DNA from: Hermatobates lingyangjiaoensis
Taxonomy: Eukaryota; Arthropoda; Insecta; Hemiptera; Hermatobatidae
DNA length: 64,000 nucleotides
NCBI GenBank assembly: GCA_026182355.1
Contig: JAPFBL010000368.1
Coordinates: 186,001-250,000 of the forward strand
Direction: 5' to 3'
The translations under genes and the position numbers were made by a program. The notes beneath the pieces are model-generated. The model was not told the origin of the DNA and did no database searches. It was given only the letters and a program-made list of their open reading frames with translations. Positions 20,330 to 32,526 of the stretch are shown here, in pieces. Every line of letters begins with the position of its first letter. Positions within the stretch are counted from its first letter, which is position 1.

Positions 20330-21765
20330 GCAGCGCCCATGTAGATCACTTCCCATGTTCAGACTCAAATAATTTCACAACAATCTATTTAAAATAAATA
20401 GATATTATTTTAAAATTACTCATGATTGATCTTTTTTAGACTCCTTTAAATTGTAAATTACATAAATGTATTAAAATATTCGCATAAAATGTATTTGTAT
20501 GTATATAAGCAAACTAATTGGATATGTACATTCTGTTGAGGTATCTTTTGTACGTTGAAAATATATTAAAAAATGATACAAAGCAAAATTATGAGTTAAT
20601 TTATCCAGTTAGTTGGACATATAGCTGGGTCACATTTAACGACATTAGTTACACAGAGATAGGAGCATACATTGTTATTCACTAATTAATTACCTTCTGC
20701 TTTTGAACAGGCCAACACCTCTGCCGATCTCTCAAGTAAAGCCCCTTTCAGTCTCCTCCTAGTCAAATTTTAATTTACCAGTTGACTATTTTTTTTACTT
20801 TTTTTTTATCTTTTCCAGCGTTAAATTCATCCCTTTGTTAACTGCAAACTTGTTTTATCAGCTATAATGTCTTATTAACATATTTAAAGAACCTAAAGTA
20901 AATTAAAAAAAGTTCATACGCATTGCTTAATATCAATAAAATGTTTCAAAGAAACTGTATTTTTTCATCAAGTTATAACAAAACACAAATAATAAACCTC
21001 TTTTTCTTTTAATGCCCACTCTTGGGTTTTCATCTTACCAATTTCAACTTTTACTATTGTTCTAAGAGTAAACATTGTGCGATTTTTATTATTTTGCACC
21101 ATGAGCAAAGATCCATTTCCAATGTCCACAGCAAACAGATATTAGAGATTATTTGGAAAAAAACTATTTTATTAGCTGTAACAGGTTTTACTGGTCGCCT
21201 CCTACTTTTAAAATATTTCTTTAAATTGAAGGTAGTTCAATTAACTTATCATCGAATATAATGATTTAGTAAATTGGCTACATTATGGGAGGCTTTTATA
21301 TGTAATATTTATGTTAGGCTACTGATACAGTTTCCAAAATCTTTGAGAGCTATCTTCCTTACCGTTTTTATATTTTACTATTCCATATTCCTTACTTTTT
21401 TGTGTACAGGAATGAAAGACTAATATACGAGTACATCTCCCATTTAGACATCTATATGATATTTAAATAGAACATTATATTTATATACCCAAGACGTCTG
21501 ATATTATGGTTACTTATAGTAAAGTTGAGTGTAGGCCACTCCAGATTTTTTGTGTGCAGGAATGGTTCTTTATAGTATACAGTTTTGTATTAAAACTACG
21601 TCAAACCATTGTGATAGTTATCAGTTAATCACTTGACTAGTAACTATTTATACCATCAAACTATTAAAACTATAAACTAGTTAAATATTTAACATAACAC
21701 ATGTTAATAGAAGTATGCTTCACTATTCTAAGCTCTGACTTTTTTTTTGTTGTTTTATTAAATTA
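20330..21765. other. No gene seen
   Basis: AT-rich intron sequence of the cyclase gene. Short open frame at 21022-21261 not supported. Confidence 0.55.
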
Positions 21766-21767
21766 TG

Positions 21768-22078
21768 TTTTAAACCGATTCCCTAGCGAGTGATAACGTC
21801 AGCCGTTCACCGGCTTTTTCTTTATTCGGTGATTCTTCATATTCTACATTGGGAGTCCTAAATTTTGCCTAACTCTAGTGCATTTCGAGTAGGTGATCTT
21901 TAAAAAGTACCTGACATCGTACAGGCTTGGGACCGACAGCTTAATGTCCTCTCCGAGAGACCACGTACTCATATTTATTCACCTCCCGCGTGAATAAATC
22001 GACGGCCATGTGAGGGATTGAACCCCGGACTACCAGCCCAGAGGTGATCACTTAAACCACTGATCTAACCTGGCCCCT
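21768..22078 (-). mobile_element. SINE, nearly full reverse copy
   Basis: About 310 bases. Read on the minus strand: tRNA-like head (GGCCAGGTTAGATCAGTGG), second-promoter-like GGGGTTCAATCCCTC, linker TTTATTCACGCGGGAGGTGA, central block GGACATTAAGCTGTCGGTCC, then TTAGGACTCCCAATGTAGAA and the end ATCGGTTTAAA. The head is clearly tRNA-derived but cannot fold as a working tRNA. Confidence 0.88.
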
Positions 22079-22779
22079 TTCCTGTGTTCTAGCTATATTT
22101 ATTAATGTATAATTTATGAAATGTTCTTTAGATATAGTAACAATTTGTTTTCAAACGAATATTATTGTTAAACATAAACAAATAAAATCATAGCATAATA
22201 ATATAAATTGATAGAATTGTATGCAAAACAAAATTTCCTATGTTAATTCCACAATTGTTCCCAAACTGTTGGAAATATTAGGACAGGGACAGACGTGGCG
22301 GTTTGTGGGAAATTGAAATTTATGTACATAATGATGAGGAGAAGAATTAAAACGTTTTATTAAATCTTCAACAGAGAAAAGTGTTTTCACCTTTAGAACA
22401 CTGAAATCAACCGTCACTTTATTTAAAATCAGATATAAATCACAATATAATTTTAATTTGAAATTTATTCTATTTAAAATTAATAAATGTAAGAAGTAAA
22501 TGATAGATGCCGCTAAAACGAGAATATGATAACGGCTATGTTTTAAATAATGTGTAATGGATGTAAATTTATTTTAAATGGATATCCAATCTGTTATAAT
22601 ATAGTTAGGCAAACTAAATGATGAAGATATCCAATATAAGTTTTTGCTTTTATTTATGCGGTTGTACAAAGTAGTACTTTAAATAAATAATGCTGATTAC
22701 AACGACATTAACTAATTTACACATTATAAAATCTGTTTTCTATTAGTTGTGATAAATAATATAACTTATTAACTTAATT

Positions 22780-23085
22780 GAGTGGCCTGGTAGTTAACGT
22801 ACTTGGCTCTGGGCTGGTAGTCCGAGGTTCGATTCCCACCTAGTCCTAGATTTATTCTCGTAGGAGGTGAATAAATCTGAGCATGTCGTCTATCGGATAG
22901 GACGTTAAGCCGTCGATCCCCAGTCTGTGTGATGTCAGGTGCTCGTTAAAGATTACTCGAAATGCACATGAGTTAGGCAAAATTTAGGACTTCCAATCTA
23001 AAATCTGTAGAATCACCGATCAAACAAAAAGCCGGTAAACAGGCTGACATTATCACCCGCTATGAGATCGGTTAAACAAAAAAAA
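22780..23085 (+). mobile_element. SINE, full-length plus copy
   Basis: Head AGTGGCCTGGTAGTTAACGT, B-box GGTTCGATTCCC, linker AGGAGGTGAATAAATCTGAG, core GGACGTTAAGCCGTCGATCC, tail GAATCACCGATCAAACAAAA and ending ATCGGTTAAACAAAAAA. RNA polymerase III transcribed and mobilised by a LINE in trans, as for all SINEs. Confidence 0.9.
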
Positions 23086-23205
23086 ACCTTCATTGAACCA
23101 CCATAATTAAATATTTTAAGTTAAGTATTATTTATTATAAAGTGTTGCTAACTATTATTAACTAATTAAATATTATTAAGTTAATATATTAGCTTAATTT
23201 AACTG

Positions 23206-23470
23206 ACTAGCTGTGCAAGCAGTTATCATGTGGTATTTTACTTATAATGAAAGAGGAAAAGAAACACTGAGTCTTCCACGCAAAGGATTTAAACACACTA
23301 ATCGTTTTAAATATTTATTGATCACAATAGTGACCGTTTACTCTGTAGAATACATCACGTACTGAAGTAGATGCACCCTGATGATGAATACTAAGTGTTT
23401 GAAACACATAGTATGATTATAATCCTTTTTGTGTCGAAGACTTAGTGTTTCTTTTCATCTCCAATCATAA
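23206..23470 (+). repeat. Family B tail with hammerhead-like motif
   Basis: Starts with GCTGTGCAAGCAGTTATCAT, TGGTATTTTACTTATAATGA and AAGAAACACTGAGTCTTCCA and has the core CTGATGA (23378-23384), T, GAATAC-TAA-GTGTTT, GAAACAC. The palindrome ACGCGT is degraded. The same flank words surround the copies at 42.2, 44.4, 44.7, 51.9 and 52.9 kb. Confidence 0.65.
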
Positions 23471-23954
23471 CTTAATTTAATAATGAGCAATTGTTATTAT
23501 TTCAACTCCTCACTTACAGTCTTTCACTTTTGGTGTCATACTGGAGTGTTACAAAAGTGTATCAATTGTAATATGGCCTCCATTTCAGTTGTGGATAAAC
23601 CAGATTACTGATTTGATTTCACATCGTGATGTAAAAAACTAAAACTTTTTTTCCCGCTATAGGGTTGAAAATATGCTAAAGCTACACCTACGATGATGAT
23701 TTTTTTAAAATAATATTGTGCCTTTCTGTTCTATTCGTGAAATTTAAGTAGGTAGTAGGTTTAGTAGTTTACAAACTTAATCCTAACTGAAAAATTTTTC
23801 ATTTTGTTATAATTTATATATTTTCTAAATTATTTTTTACGAATCTAGTATATTTCATCTAACATAATTCGTCTAAAACAAATTTATTAATGAAGAATTC
23901 ATCTAATAACAATTCGTCTAAAATCATTCATAATTTATGTTTGATTCTACTTTA

Positions 23955-24065
23955 GGAGTCATAAATTTTGCCTTACTCAAGTGTATTTAACTAGTACTTG
24001 ATATCATAAAGGTTCAGTACTGAAGGTTTAACATACTCTCTAAGGGATGACTTGCTCAGATTTGC
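23955..24065 (-). mobile_element. SINE fragment
   Basis: Complement of the SINE middle: GGAGTCATAAATTTTGCCTT, ACTCAAGTGTATTTAACTAG, GTTCAGTACTGAAGG. Head and tail lost. Confidence 0.65.
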
Positions 24066-24890
24066 CATATAACCACCAAAAAATGTAGTAATAGATTATA
24101 CAATAACATCGATGCACTTGAGCAAAGATAAGCCACTTCGCTCATACTATTACACTCTGTTTGATTAAATCAGGCCGACATAGTACTTAACGATGCTATC
24201 ACCTTAGCAATCTTTTTTTCTCTTCCAAAATAAACGAACACAATGTTTCTGTCACACAAATAAAACAAAAAAGGCCAGTACAATACTGAAGAGATTTCAG
24301 CCTCAAATATTTCCGTGCTTAAGAGAAAGTACCTAACCTGTTGAACAATACCTGTCATTAATCGTAAACACTAATAACAATATAATAACCTAGATATATA
24401 ATACTACTAGAATCATTTCAATGAACAAACTACAAAACAAAATTAATTATTGTTTTTAATGTTTTTTTGAAAATAATGAAAAAAATTTAGAAGACCAATA
24501 ACTCTAAATAGCACAAAAATCCAAATAAGAGAAAAATTTTGAACCTTTCTAACAAAAATTATGGTGGCTTAGTTGCTTGTGACAAAATTTTTCGAGGAAC
24601 AATGAGACAAACATTTTTCTAAGGGTGGATTCGGTTCCTCTAGTATATAAAATGTAAAAATAACTTGAAATGCGTCAGTTCTAAGCAATCTATCACCTAC
24701 AATCGTTCCTTTTCTTGCCATATAGATTAAAATATAGGCAGTTACAATACTGAAGAGATCCTTCAGCGTCATTAATCAAATTCAATAATAAAGTAATTGA
24801 AAATATTTGAACTAAAACCATTCTAATTGTAGTGGAAAACATAATATTTACATACATGAATATTGTTAATACCACTGAGGTTAGTATGAT

Positions 24891-25078
24891 TTATATTAGA
24901 AATAGGTAAAACCGTCATACCTCGTAAGATGATCATGGAGTTGGAGCGCTTTCGGACGTTGTCCATCTAAGTAGATGTAGGTTTGTTGCGATCGAAGATG
25001 GACAACGTCCTAAAGCGCTCCAACTACATGATCATCTTACGAGGTATGACGGTTTTACCTATTTCTAATATAAATAAT
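24891..25078. repeat. Near-perfect foldback, arms about 75 bases
   Basis: Left arm AATAGGTAAAACCGTCATAC, CTCGTAAGATGATCATGGAG... pairs with ...CATGATCATCTTACGAGGTA, TGACGGTTTTACCTATTTCT. Preceded by CCACTGAGGTTAGTA, which also stands next to similar foldbacks at 42.44 kb and 57.2 kb, so the three form one family. Confidence 0.88.
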
Positions 25079-25458
25079 ATTTATAGTCTCCAGAATATTA
25101 TGGTTTTTCCAAATTGAATATATATGGCTGGCTAGTAGTTATTTCAGTTTGAGCAAATGTTTTTTATATTTCCGTCACCAGTCATATATTGTGATTAAGT
25201 TATTGCTTATTTTAAGATGACTCATTGACATTTACTTTGCTCGTTAGTAGGCAAATATTACTTTTTTTAGACTCTTTCAGTCCTTTCCACCCGACTTTTT
25301 TTTTCATTTGATTAACACTGCACTTACTCGCCTTTAGTTTAACATAAGAAAAGTAAGGTGCTTATCATACGAATAATCCAAACTGTAATCCTAAGTGGCT
25401 TCTATACGTTTAGAGCCAATACATTTTCAATAATTTCTACCTGTCCTTTGAATATATA

Positions 25459-25600
25459 TATTGTTAAATAACGCCCCATATTTGACTTGTATTTGTTTCT
25501 TACACAATTTCTCCAGTTTCCGGAATTCTGGATGCTAAAAATTCTATCGATGAAGACCGAAACATGTCGGTATACAGAAATAAAAATTTTGGAGAACAGA
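25459..25600. repeat. Penelope-like N-terminal fragment (-) and hammerhead-like motif (+)
   Basis: On the minus strand (25530-25459) a short frame reads FRKLEKLCKKQIQVKYGALF then N, relatives of which are at 26.2 and 41.4 kb. Just beyond, on the plus strand, lies GATGAAGA, CC, GAA, ACATGT, C (25552-25572), the same palindrome as the motifs at 3915 and 41481. Confidence 0.5.
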
Positions 25601-25689
25601 TTTATCTTGTCCCAAACTTATGGAAGCCAGAGGTAAGGATATTTGAAAAATTAATTCGAAAATGTGTTAAAATAGAAATAGGCATAGGT

Positions 25690-25723
25690 TTTAATAGTAT
25701 ATATATTATATATATATATATAT

Positions 25724-25776
<53 letters not shown>

Positions 25777-25883
25777 TTAACCGCAGTCTCGGCAATCACG
25801 ATCTTAAGACTGAGAGATTCGATCCTACGAACTAACCTCCTGCTAACAGGGTTCAACTGGAAAAAGAGTTGGCCAAGTGACAT
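25690..25883 (-). pseudogene. Penelope-like N-terminal fragment running into (TA)n
   Basis: Minus-strand frame MSLGQLFFQLNPVSRRLVRR, IESLSLKIVIAETAVNFNYI, then repeated isoleucine-tyrosine from (TA)n (25690-25770). It is homologous to the plus-strand fragment at 10478-10597 (MSLGQLLHEITPYQKKLVRK) and stops at the same residue position, the FN after AV. Confidence 0.6.
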
Positions 25884-26039
25884 GTTAAATTAAAATCGAT
25901 GACTCATGCTTAGTCATTGCTATAAATAGATTAAAAGGATAGTACAGGTTAATATAAAGAGAAGGTCAAAGGTCAATAATGAATAAGAAACAAGTGGCTA
26001 GAATAAAAGAGTTGAAAGGTCAACGGTATAACTGGACTA

Positions 26040-26165
26040 ATAGAGAATAAATAGATTAAGAAAATTAATAATAATAATAATAATGTTAATAATAATTAAT
26101 AATAATAATATAAACTAATATAATATAATTAATAATATAATAACATAATATAATATAATTAATGA
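26040..26165. repeat. AAT-rich simple repeat
   Basis: Runs of AATAATAAT and TAATATAATT variants. No other content. Confidence 0.85.
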
Positions 26166-26179
26166 ATTTTATGTATATA

Positions 26180-26450
26180 TATATATACAGGTTTGATTAA
26201 ATAATACGCCATATTTACGGTTGATTAGTTTCCTTGTGTATTTCTCAAGGGATCTGAATAATCTTCTTGTACAAACATCTAAATTGAATAGAACATTTCC
26301 AATGGTTTCATTGTATTTACATCTTGCATTTACACTAATTTTACTATTGTCACAACAGTCACAACTAGTACTATTACTATTACTACTACTACTATTATCA
26401 CTACTACTATTATCACTACTATCGACATGTTTCGACTGCTCGTCAGTCAT
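26180..26450 (-). pseudogene. Penelope-like N-terminal fragment with (ACT)n-derived serine tract
   Basis: Minus-strand frame starting MTDEQSKHVDSSDNSSSDNS. The serine/asparagine run is a translated trinucleotide repeat (26345-26420). The end, LDVCTRRLFRSLEKYTRKLI then NRKYGVLFNQTC, resembles the other PLE N-terminal fragments and again enters TA repeat. A hammerhead-like core (CTGACGA 26440-26446, GAA 26431-26433, ACATGT 26425-26430) overlaps the start of this frame. Confidence 0.5.
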
Positions 26451-26624
26451 CTTCTGGATAAGGAGGTTCTTTGCTGAGTTGTTGGTATTTACTGCAGTTT
26501 TTGATCAGCTACGAGTGGTCTAATGGTGGGTTTCGGTAATCAGTTTCTGATTGGCTGGTTGTAGGGATGGAGAGGGCATGGTTATGCAGGTACTGTTATC
26601 TGGTGGCCAGCAGATGAAGTTATT

Positions 26625-26694
26625 ATTATGTAAATATGGCGTATTATTTAATCAAACCTGTATAAATGAAGGACTGCTTCCTAAATATATATAT

Positions 26695-26730
<36 letters not shown>
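26625..26730 (+). repeat. Penelope-like N-terminal scrap before (TA)n
   Basis: Plus-strand frame LLLCKYGVLFNQTCINEGLL then PKYIYY before (TA)n at 26690-26727. It is the reverse of the end of 26180-26450, so the two lie head to head about 400 bases apart. Confidence 0.5.
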
Positions 26731-26965
26731 AATCAATGATCAAACAACAATAAGAAAATGGGAAAACAAGACTAAGATCTTTCAACTGGAACAAGCGGTC
26801 TTCGTCAGAGTCAAAAACCCAACTGTTGGGTTTTTGACTCGGACGAAGACCGCTTGGTACTGTTGAAAGATCTTAGTCTTGTTTTCCCATTTTCTTATTG
26901 TGGTTTGATCATTAATTGTTATTTCACGTGTTTATGTGAAATCTTTTTATATATATGTATAAATA
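26727..26965. repeat. Head-to-head family A tail pair
   Basis: Minus core 26770-26812 and plus core 26836-26878, joined through CAAAAACCCAACTGTTGGGT. The plus copy has CGGACGA in place of CTGACGA. The outer arms match from AATGATCAAACAACAATAAG to TTATTGTGGTTTGATCATTA. Confidence 0.88.
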
Positions 26966-27202
26966 TATAATACGCATAAACTTTGAACCTAAAAATATTC
27001 TAGCATTCACAATTCTATTCAAATTGGAAATATTTTTTTTTTTAAATTTAAAAATTTTATTGATTTGATAAGTCAAATGGAAACATTGCAATTAGTATTT
27101 ATTGATATTAAACATATAATACTAATCTCTATGGTAATGATGAAATGCATGAATTTAATTAGTATTTACTTGGCTTGTAACATTAAACCTGTGTAATGAA
27201 GG

Positions 27203-27575
27203 GGGGTCAGGTTAGCCTCAGTGGTTACCGTACTCGCCTGTGGGCTGGTAGTCGGGGGTTCGATCCCCACCTGGCCCTCGATTTATTCACGCGGGATGTG
27301 AATAAATCTGAGTATGTCGTCCTTCGGAGAAGACGTTAAGCCGTCGGTCCCGAACTCGTACGACGTCAGGTATTCGTTAAAGATCCATACTGGAAATGTA
27401 CTTCAGTTAGTCAAAATTTAGGACTCCCCAATGTAGAATCACCGATCAAACAAAAAGTCAGTAGACGGCTGACGTTTTCACCCAGTTTTGATGGCTGTGC
27501 TCCCTAGCCTTCCGGCCATAACACCTATGACGTTATCACCCGCTAGGAGTTCGGTTTCAGCAATAAAACAAACAT
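27203..27575 (+). mobile_element. SINE, plus copy with extra 3' segment
   Basis: Head GGGGTCAGGTTAGCCTCAGT, B-box GGGGTTCGATCCCC, CTGGCCCTCGATTTATTCAC, core AGACGTTAAGCCGTCGGTCC, tail CACCGATCAAACAAAAAGTC. It is about 60 bases longer than other copies because of an insert (ATGGCTGTGCTCCCTAGCCT, then CCATAACACCTATGACG) before the terminal CACCCGCTAGGAGTTCGGTT. Confidence 0.9.
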
Positions 27576-27579
27576 AATA

Positions 27580-29155
27580 CGTAATGAAAATAAGAAATTA
27601 TTTGTCAGTTTTCACTATTATCACTCTCTGTTCTACTTCATTAATCATAGAAAATTATTTTAATATAATCTCTCTCGCTATTACAATCACTTTTTTTTCA
27701 CTTATTAAAATTACTATGCGGAATTTTCTCATTTCATGAAAATGAAAAGAAAAAATTGAGATTAAAAAAGAAGGTTTTTGTAATAAAACTGCTTGTTTTG
27801 AACATGTAGTGCTTTTATCAGGACGCATCTCTATGCAAGCATACAAAGGAAACACTTAAAATAAATACATGCAAATTGTATGCATGTATTATTTATTTAT
27901 TCTTTAAAATAAAATTAATGGAAATACATAAAACGAACTCAAGGAAGTTAAAGAATTCAATACCAAGTGTTGTGAATTAAAACTAAACTTGTTTTACTAG
28001 TTGTTACAATAAAACAAAATATCACGAATGAAAATAAGATTTAGTAGTTTTACTAAACTTTATATCTTCATTAAACATCAAAATTTTTTATTCTGTTTTA
28101 ATAAATAATTTTTATATTTTCTAAATTATTTATTCAAATTCTAGGGATATTTCCATTTAACAAATGAAAGAAAATGTTAAAAACAAAGTTTATCTAATAA
28201 AGCATGATTTGACATCTTTAAGGAAGAATTCATCAAATAAAGAACCTTAAAATAAATATCAAATTATCATGTATTCATTATCTATCATAACAAGTAAACA
28301 TGAATGAATGTCATTCAACAAGCTAATACCTTGAATTTTTCTAATTTTCCTGAAAACACTTGAAAAGTCTAGTAGGTAGTATAAGAGAGAACACCTACTA
28401 CATACTTACAAGTATTACAAATAATTTTTCTTTTTAAATTATATTCAATGGTATCTTTTGATATATACTCTATTAACCACATCCTTTTTTTTTTATAAAC
28501 TTAGGTGATCAGGGTTTAGTAATAATATAAGCTATATACTCGTACAAAGTCAAAAAGCCTGAACAGATGTCTTACCCTTGTATTATTGAATACTTTCATT
28601 ATATATTATTAGTAAATTTTATTCTAAAAATGAGATAGTTTTTATTCAATCATATCTTGGTACAAGTTAGAAGAATTTTTTTTGAGACAAATTAAGTTCG
28701 GAATTTTTTTAGATGAACTCTTCCTTACATGAATCATACATTAAATAAACTTGTTCTAGACGAATTGAGTTATATCAATTTATTTAGATGAATTTACTGT
28801 AACTAATTTTTTACTCTTTTTATGAATTTCAAGAGCTATTTCTTTCATATTATTATTATTTAATATTATATATATATGTTGAAATGATCTAATTCTAAAT
28901 ATATTTCCATTTTTGACGTTCACTTCTCTTGTTCCCGTTAATGTATTTCTAATTAATTTAAATTGTAGATTTCAGTAGAAATAAGTTTTTAATAGTCATC
29001 ATTCCGTTAAAAGAATTGAGGAATTATCAATTCTTAGTATAAATAATTCATAATTTAAAATATTAATTACAAATAATACATAACCATTCTCATTATTTAA
29101 ATAAAATAAAATGAAAAAAAATTTAAAATATAAATGAAATAATACTTATAATATG
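27580..29155. other. No gene seen
   Basis: AT-rich. Loose repeats of TTCATCTAATAA and CTAGACGAATT words occur at 28190-28270 and 28700-28790, also at 23860-23935 in the other orientation; too diverged to classify. Confidence 0.5.
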
Positions 29156-29159
29156 CACT

Positions 29160-29310
29160 TAGTGCATCCCTAGACAGATTACTTTCAAACGGGTTACAAA
29201 AAACTGGATTAACGAACGATACAATGTCCTTTTCAAACAGGATACAAAAGAGCGTAATAACGACAAGTACAGAATTTCTTTCCAAATGGGACACAAAATA
29301 ACATTTAACC
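29160..29310 (-). repeat. Reverse block of the GTATCCTGTTTGAAA repeat
   Basis: Three imperfect units of about 55 bases (CAAACGGGTTACAAAA, CAAACAGGATACAAAAGAGC, CAAATGGGACACAAAA). The complement matches units at 30.4-31.1 and 32.6-33.1 kb. Confidence 0.7.
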
Positions 29311-30245
29311 TCGATTGGTAGCATATGTATTTAAGTGCTAATGTATTTAAAGTTGATAATGTATTCAGCTAATCTATTAATAGATACATAATTTCTTTCA
29401 TTACATTTAGAGATTTGGTTAATTATATCTTTCTATGAGAGTGACAAATATAATGTATTTAGTATGATTTTAAGGGTGATATATATTTGTTAAGTCATGA
29501 TGGTTTTGCTATTAATAACCGTTACTTGTTATTAATAATTACAGGTAATTAACGCCATTCAAAAATTAATAAAATAAAATTGAGGGAGCGTAATCAATTA
29601 AGGGTGAAAGGGTAAATTATAAATTAACCCACGACTGAATGGTTCATGCAAAGGAGATTAACGCCCCGAGGATCTAGGATGCTTTTAATCTTCATTAAAG
29701 AAAAAAAATGAAATCAAAGAATCCTTTTGTTGGAATTTTGAAAGCACAAATATGCATTTACTTCTTAATTAAACAACTACTCATTAACAATTCTTTCTTT
29801 TAATCAGTACCATTAATTACTTCCTACTATTAGAGTCTCTTTGTAAGCTTTATAAAACCATTAAAATACTAAGTTCTGGAAATTTTTCTTTCTAAAAATT
29901 ACAATAATATATTACTTATTACATAAACAGGTATGAGTAACCACAGTTTTGTGAGGTACTTTACATGCTTAGCAAATTTTTTTTTAGAAATACAGTTGAG
30001 TATATTCTCACATAATATGTATACATAAGATTTTGTAGGTTAATAAATTAAATAAATTTATGTATTTTAAGTACTTAAGAGATAATAAAGCATTTTCATA
30101 ATATTTTCTTTAAATCATTAGTTGTGCAATCCGTAATTGTACCACATCCTTGGGTATGTCTTGAATTCTCTTAATTGAATTTTTATTTTTTATTATTTTA
30201 CTCTAATTTTTGTAACTAATTAGATATAATTTGTATTATAGTGTC

Positions 30246-30284
30246 TTCCTGATGATAAACACAAAGTGTTCGAAACGCGTTGAA
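30246..30284 (+). ncRNA. Hammerhead ribozyme-like motif, family B (best copy)
   Basis: TTC (30246-30248), CTGATGA (30249-30255), extra T, stem II AAACAC-AAA-GTGTTC (the first base mismatched), GAA (30272-30274), palindrome ACGCGT (30275-30280), T, GAA (30282-30284). Stem I is TTC/GAA. The flanks carry the usual family B downstream words (TGTGTGGACTTTTTG). Confidence 0.5.
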
Positions 30285-30389
30285 TAAAACTTCATTTGTG
30301 TGGACTTTTTGTTGGTTTATCCATTTTACCTCAGAATATTTTCTTTCTATTAAAGTTTAAAACAAATATAAAGAAGAGGTAGCTTACAT

Positions 30390-31085
30390 GTATAATTTTT
30401 AGTTTTCTTTTTTGTATGGAGTATAAGTTTGTGGAGGCATCCTGCGTCTTTTGTTATTGGCTTTTTTCGTGTCATTTAAAAAAGATCATGTATTTTTCGT
30501 TTTTACGTTCTATTGTAACCCATTTATTCTGTCTGTATCTTCAACCTGTTACGTTCGTTTTTTATCTCTTTTGAAATGGGATACTGTCTAACCAACCAAC
30601 GAATATTACCATGCACAAGAGTGCATGTCGTAAATAGCAGTTCCGGACTCAGAGGCCCACTACTGCTAGATTCTCATCCTGCTGTTTTTGTTGGGTCAGT
30701 AAACAAGATTGGGGGAGTCAGTCTGTCAGGGAATTGTGTCGTCTTCATGGTCGTATAGTCTTTAGGCTTTGCATTCTCTGAGGTACTGTATACTTTTGAA
30801 ATCATCCGGTCGTTATTTTTAGCTTGAGTAGCGAAGCTATTGAGGCTTGTGGGATTAGGAAAGGTTGGGAGTTGGGTTTAGTTCCCGAACAAAGAGATAC
30901 ATACTGTCTCTTTGTAATTGCGTTATTTTGTATCCCTTTTGAAAAAATCCTAAATCTTTTGTTATTACACTCTTAGTAAACCGTTTGAAAGGATTCTGTA
31001 TCTATAGTCATTAGTTATTACGTTCATTTGTACCTCGTTTGAAATAATCCTGCATCTTCTGTGTTATTTTGTCTCCAGTTAGAAA
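30390..31085 (+). repeat. Diverged tandem repeat, unit about 60 bases
   Basis: Repeated phrases GTTACGTTCGTTTTTTATCT, CTTTTGAAATGGG, ATTTTGTATCCCTTTTGAAA, AATCCTAAATCTTTTGTTAT, TACGTTCATTTGTACCTCGT, TTGAAATAATCCTGCATCTT. About eight units, some interrupted. The short open frame at 30576 is not supported as a gene. Confidence 0.6.
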
Positions 31086-31789
31086 CATTAACGTATGTAG
31101 AAGCAGAATGTATGAACCTGAATTATTCTTTTACTTATTTACATCATATATAATTAAAACTGTTTCTTACAAATATGAACGGTTTTCAATAGAAAATAAT
31201 ACAACAAATGTATTATAAATTTATTATAAAATCTTTTACGCAAAAGAAGTAAAAGATTAAAGGTAAATTGAAAATAAAGCGTTTTCCACAATTTCTTATC
31301 CTAAATCAGCGTTATACTTGTGTGTAAATTGAAGAGTTTAAAATTGACTCATATAAATTTGATCTGTTTTCATTTTTAGAAGTTATATTTTAAATAATAA
31401 AAAAATATACAGTACAAGCCACTTATTTTCATAAGTTATATTCCAAACTATCTGATTTTTGTGATCTATTTATTTTTCCTCGTTTTGATCAGTTTTATAC
31501 TAAATGAAATACTCGTAAAATGTTCCTTCAGGAATTATTTACAGTTATTTTTCTAGAATGACTGCCACACTGTGTTAAGACTTTATGATTCATATAACTC
31601 TGTTTTTGCTGGTATATGTATTGTTTTCTATGCTTATATATTTCTGTTTAAGAAAGTAATATAAGCTAAATAAATTAAGATTTGCTTGCTGGACTAAAAT
31701 ACTTTTTTTTTTTTTTTATTGGTATGAACCCGAGAGTTTTAAGAGTTAATTATTTAAAGGAGAATGCACTATCAATGAATGGCTATTCA

Positions 31790-32110
31790 TATAAATAAAA
31801 AATTATATAGTAAAAAGCTAATGAAATGGTCTCCACATATAAACATTTAATGGTATAAACAACGCGTTTCGAACACATAGTGTTCTTCCTCAGACATTAA
31901 CTAGAAAATACAATGAAACCAGAGAGTTATCTATAGTACAAAGTAAATATAGTACAAAATAAAATAAGGAAGAGAATACGAAGCTACAGTTAAGATTAAA
32001 GTTAATGATGTCTGTTAATGCCTGAGGAAGAACACTACGTGTTCGAAACACGTTAATACGATTAAATTTTTATATGTGGATACCATTTCATTAGCTTCTA
32101 CCATATAATG
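31790..32110. repeat. Family B tail pair, head to head
   Basis: Arms begin with TAGTAAAAAGCTAATGAAAT on the left and end with ATTTCATTAGCTTCTACCAT on the right. The minus motif (ACGCGT 31862-31867, GAACACATAGTGTTC, CTGAGGA) and the plus motif at about 32020-32055 (CTGAGGA, A, GAACAC-TAC-GTGTTC, GAAACACGT) face away from each other across about 120 bases. Confidence 0.8.
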
Positions 32111-32526
32111 AGTTAATACAACATAATAACTGATTGCACTACGTTAGAAATAAATAAAACATGTTTTGTCTTTTAAAGAATTCATACTGATTCGTTACTA
32201 CTTCTCAGTATTTACGAAATCACTGTGTGATGTTTGAAAAGATAATGAGAATAATTATTACTATAAAGGGGCTATTAATTAAGTCGATGATTTGTTTTCT
32301 CCATTTTAGATTAGTCACGGTTACTCCCGGTAAGTCATTATACTATCCGTTGTGTAAACATACTTTCTCCCCACTCCTCCTTTCTTAATTGATCTGTTTC
32401 AAATGGTGTCTGTTAAATCCTCAATCACTAAACACCTCTTCTGAGACATGAATATAACTTTTGGTTGCATTTTAAGTAAAATTTTGGTTCCTTTATATAA
32501 CTACAAACAAATTTTTATACGTACTA

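Noticed and set aside
26169..26450. Serine-rich low-complexity protein
   Set aside because: The serine/asparagine run comes from an ACT trinucleotide repeat; only the end resembles a PLE N-terminus.
27203..27280. Possible functional tRNA genes at SINE heads
   Set aside because: A/B-box-like parts are present but no full cloverleaf or acceptor stem forms, and the same body and tail follow in every copy.
30576..30758. Sixty-residue frame starting MGYCLTNQRI
   Set aside because: No motif, lies within a diverged tandem repeat, and no splice context was seen.
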